A DNA stretch of 24,564 nt, taken from assembly GCA_012798745.1 (NCBI GenBank), contig JAAZMQ010000044.1:1-24564 (forward strand). Direction: 5' to 3'. The position numbers and the translations under genes are program-made. How positions within the stretch are numbered: position 1 is the first letter of the stretch; each line of letters begins with the position of its first letter. The notes under the pieces were generated by a model. It ran no database searches. It had not been told where the DNA came from and worked only from the letters and a program-made list of their open reading frames with translations. Below are positions 22,621 to 24,564 of the stretch, piece by piece. This stretch comes from Bacteroidales bacterium (GTDB taxonomy: Bacteria; Bacteroidota; Bacteroidia; Bacteroidales; Dysgonomonadaceae).

Positions 22621-24564
22621 TTATTTAGTTTTCTGTTTGGGATGTTCGCGTTTTGGAGGACGCGGCAACAAAGCTTTGCGTGAAAGCCTAAACTTACCGG
22701 TCTTTGGATCGATATCCACCAGTTTTACTTCAATCTTATCTCCTTCTTTGAGGCCCGAATCTTCCATCTTATCCAGATGCTCCCAGCTCACTTCCGAAAT
22801 GTGCAACAATCCGTCTTTACCCGGAAGGAATTCACAGAAAGCACCGTAAACCATTATAGAACGGACAGTTGCTTCATAAACCTCTCCTACTTGCGGAACA
22901 GCCACAATGCTTCTGATTTTGCGCAGAGCAGCATCGATTGCCTCTTTATTGTTCGCCGCAATTTCCACACGCCCTTTATTATCAACCTCATCAATAGCAA
23001 TGGAAACACCCGTTTCCTCCTGAATACCCTGAATAATTTTTCCGGCAGGACCAATCACAGCTCCGATAAATTCCTTGGGAATTTCGATAACCTCGATACG
23101 TGGTGCATTAGGTTTGAGATCGGGACGCGGCTCAGAAATCGTCTCCAGCATTTTATTCAGAATAAATTCTCTTCCTGCTTTAGCCTGAGCCAATGCTTTT
23201 CCGAGAATTTCATATGATAAGCCCTCCATCTTGATATCCATCTGGGTAGCTGTAATTCCATCTCGCGTTCCACACACCTTAAAATCCATATCGCCAAGAT
23301 GGTCTTCATCGCCAAGAATATCGGAAAGAACAACATAATTCTGCCCCTTGTTTTCCGAAATCAATCCCATAGCAATACCGGAAACCGGTTTCTTAATCTG
23401 TACCCCGGCATCCATCAATGCCAACGTTCCGGCGCAAACGGTTGCCATAGACGAAGAACCGTTGGATTCCAAAATATCCGAAACAACACGGATAACGTAA
23501 GGATAATCTTTCGGGATCATCCGTTTCAATGCCCTTAATGCAAGATTCCCATGACCTATTTCACGACGCCCTGTTCCACGCTGCGGCCTGGCTTCCCCGG
23601 TAGCAAAAGGCGGAAAATTATAGTGCAAAAGAAAACGATCTTCACCTTGAATCAATACTTCATCAATGATTTTCTCGTCGAGTTTTGTTCCCAGCGTAAC
23701 GGTCGTGATCGACTGGGTTTCGCCACGCGTAAAAATAGCGGAACCATGCGCTCCGGGCAGGCAATCTACCTCACACCAAATGGGGCGTATCTCGGTAAAA
23801 GTTCTTCCATCCAACCGTTTGCCTTCGTCCAATATACAACGGCGCATCGCCTCTTTTTCCACTTCGAAGTAATACCTTTTCACCAAAGGCGATTTCTCTT
23901 CGCGTTCCTCTTCCGGAATGGACTCCAGAAATTCCTCCAGAATAGCTTCAAAAGCCTCTGTGCGTTCGCGTTTATTGGCATTTTGCGACCGTGCAATATC
24001 GTATACTTTCTGATAACATTGATCCCAAACGGACTTACGCAATTCCTCATCGTTTTCCTCGTGACAATATTCGCGTTTCTCGGTCTTCCCGCAAAGTTCG
24101 GTCAGCTCCATAAGCACCCGACATTGCTTCTTGATTTCTTCGTGTGCAAATTTAATGGCCTCGAGCATCTCTGCTTCCGATACCTCTCTCATCTCGCCCT
24201 CTACCATCAAGATATTGTCAACGGTAGCTCCTACTATAATATCGATATCGGCATTCTCTAACTGTTTGAAAGTGGGGTTAATCACAAATTCTCCATCGAT
24301 GCGAGCCACACGCGCTTCCGAAATGGGTCCGTTAAAAGGAATATCTGAAACAGCCAACGCCGCCGAAGCAGCCAACCCTGCCAACGCATCGGGCATATCT
24401 TCGCCATCGGAAGAGAAAAGAATGATATTCACATACACTTCGGCATGATAATCGTCCGGGAACAAAGGCCGGAGTGCACGGTCAACTAAACGGCTAACCA
24501 AAATTTCATAATCGGAAGGTTTCCCTTCGCGTTTCATGAATCCTCCCGGAAAACGTCCAAAAGA
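22621..24564 (-). CDS. pnp: Polyribonucleotide nucleotidyltransferase (PNPase), 5' end outside the window
   Basis: 3'-5' phosphorolytic RNA exonuclease. The reading frame is open to the window edge (reads SFGRFPGGF before an internal Met at 24537), so the N-terminus is missing. Seen in order: end of the first RNase PH domain (SRLVDRALRPLFP), the all-helical linker (about 130-215 from the internal Met), the second RNase PH domain (GKRLDGRTFTEIRPI, GETQSITTVTLG, PFATGEARPQRGTGRREIGH), the KH domain (PKEFIGAVIGPAGKIIQGIQ) and the S1 domain (VGEVYEATVRSIMVYGAFCE, DGLLHISEVSW). It ends in a short basic tail. It has its own terminator. Confidence 0.97.
   Translation of the reverse strand, partial: SFGRFPGGFMKREGKPSDYEILVSRLVDRALRPLFPDDYHAEVYVNIILFSSDGEDMPDALAGLAASAALAVSDIPFNGPISEARVARIDGEFVINPTFKQLENADIDIIVGATVDNILMVEGEMREVSEAEMLEAIKFAHEEIKKQCRVLMELTELCGKTEKREYCHEENDEELRKSVWDQCYQKVYDIARSQNANKRERTEAFEAILEEFLESIPEEEREEKSPLVKRYYFEVEKEAMRRCILDEGKRLDGRTFTEIRPIWCEVDCLPGAHGSAIFTRGETQSITTVTLGTKLDEKIIDEVLIQGEDRFLLHYNFPPFATGEARPQRGTGRREIGHGNLALRALKRMIPKDYPYVIRVVSDILESNGSSSMATVCAGTLALMDAGVQIKKPVSGIAMGLISENKGQNYVVLSDILGDEDHLGDMDFKVCGTRDGITATQMDIKMEGLSYEILGKALAQAKAGREFILNKMLETISEPRPDLKPNAPRIEVIEIPKEFIGAVIGPAGKIIQGIQEETGVSIAIDEVDNKGRVEIAANNKEAIDAALRKIRSIVAVPQVGEVYEATVRSIMVYGAFCEFLPGKDGLLHISEVSWEHLDKMEDSGLKEGDKIEVKLVDIDPKTGKFRLSRKALLPRPPKREHPKQKTK

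Noticed and set aside
23551..24261. Plus-strand open frame of 236 codons
   Set aside because: Antisense to the well-conserved PNPase coding sequence; composition is that of a shadow frame.

Overview
The window looks like the chromosome of an anaerobic, fermentative Bacteroidota bacterium, most likely Bacteroidales (genus not determinable; a Dysgonomonadaceae-like anaerobe is only a guess). The evidence is the AT-rich leaders without clear Shine-Dalgarno motifs, promoter -7 elements of the form TAnnTTTG, an oxygen-sensitive type 2-oxoacid:ferredoxin oxidoreductase, and the style of the IS481-like remnant. No rRNA, tRNA, CRISPR array, phage gene or origin was seen.

Layout. (1) 1-854: a decayed IS481-family insertion sequence, transposase on the minus strand, with several frame breaks. 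(2) 869-12714, minus strand: eight tightly packed genes read right to left: 2-oxoacid dehydrogenase E2, E3 and a fused E1 alpha-beta, a PHP-domain protein, a fused class II aldolase/short-chain dehydrogenase, a sorbose-1-phosphate-reductase-like dehydrogenase, a tandem class II aldolase with a degenerate second half, and a lipoate-protein ligase. (3) 12715-12953: a divergent control region with a long inverted repeat placed symmetrically between two outward -7 elements. (4) 12954-16775, plus strand: rhaB, rhaA, rhaT for L-rhamnose uptake and conversion to L-rhamnulose 1-phosphate, ending at a hairpin terminator. (5) 16878-22449, minus strand: iorA, iorB, paaK, a two-ACT-domain protein, a PaaI-type thioesterase and a class I aminotransferase, together an aromatic amino acid to aryl-acetate module. 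(6) 22621-24564, minus strand: pnp (PNPase), cut by the window edge.

How the genes work together. RhaT, RhaA and RhaB should produce L-rhamnulose 1-phosphate. No stand-alone RhaD or FucO is present; the fused aldolase/dehydrogenase at 4317-6284 is the obvious candidate to cleave it to DHAP plus L-lactaldehyde and to oxidise the aldehyde. What is unusual is that the divergent unit also encodes a complete dedicated 2-oxoacid dehydrogenase complex with its own lipoate ligase, a second aldolase paralogue, a sugar-phosphate-type dehydrogenase and a PHP protein with altered metal-ligand motifs. This is the best candidate in the window for an undescribed pathway: a deoxy-sugar route that feeds a private acyl-CoA-forming complex. 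The substrates of that complex, the second aldolase, the dehydrogenase and the PHP protein cannot be read from sequence.

The second operon fits transamination of aromatic amino acids to arylpyruvates, oxidative decarboxylation by IorAB to arylacetyl-CoA, and interconversion or release by PaaK and the thioesterase.
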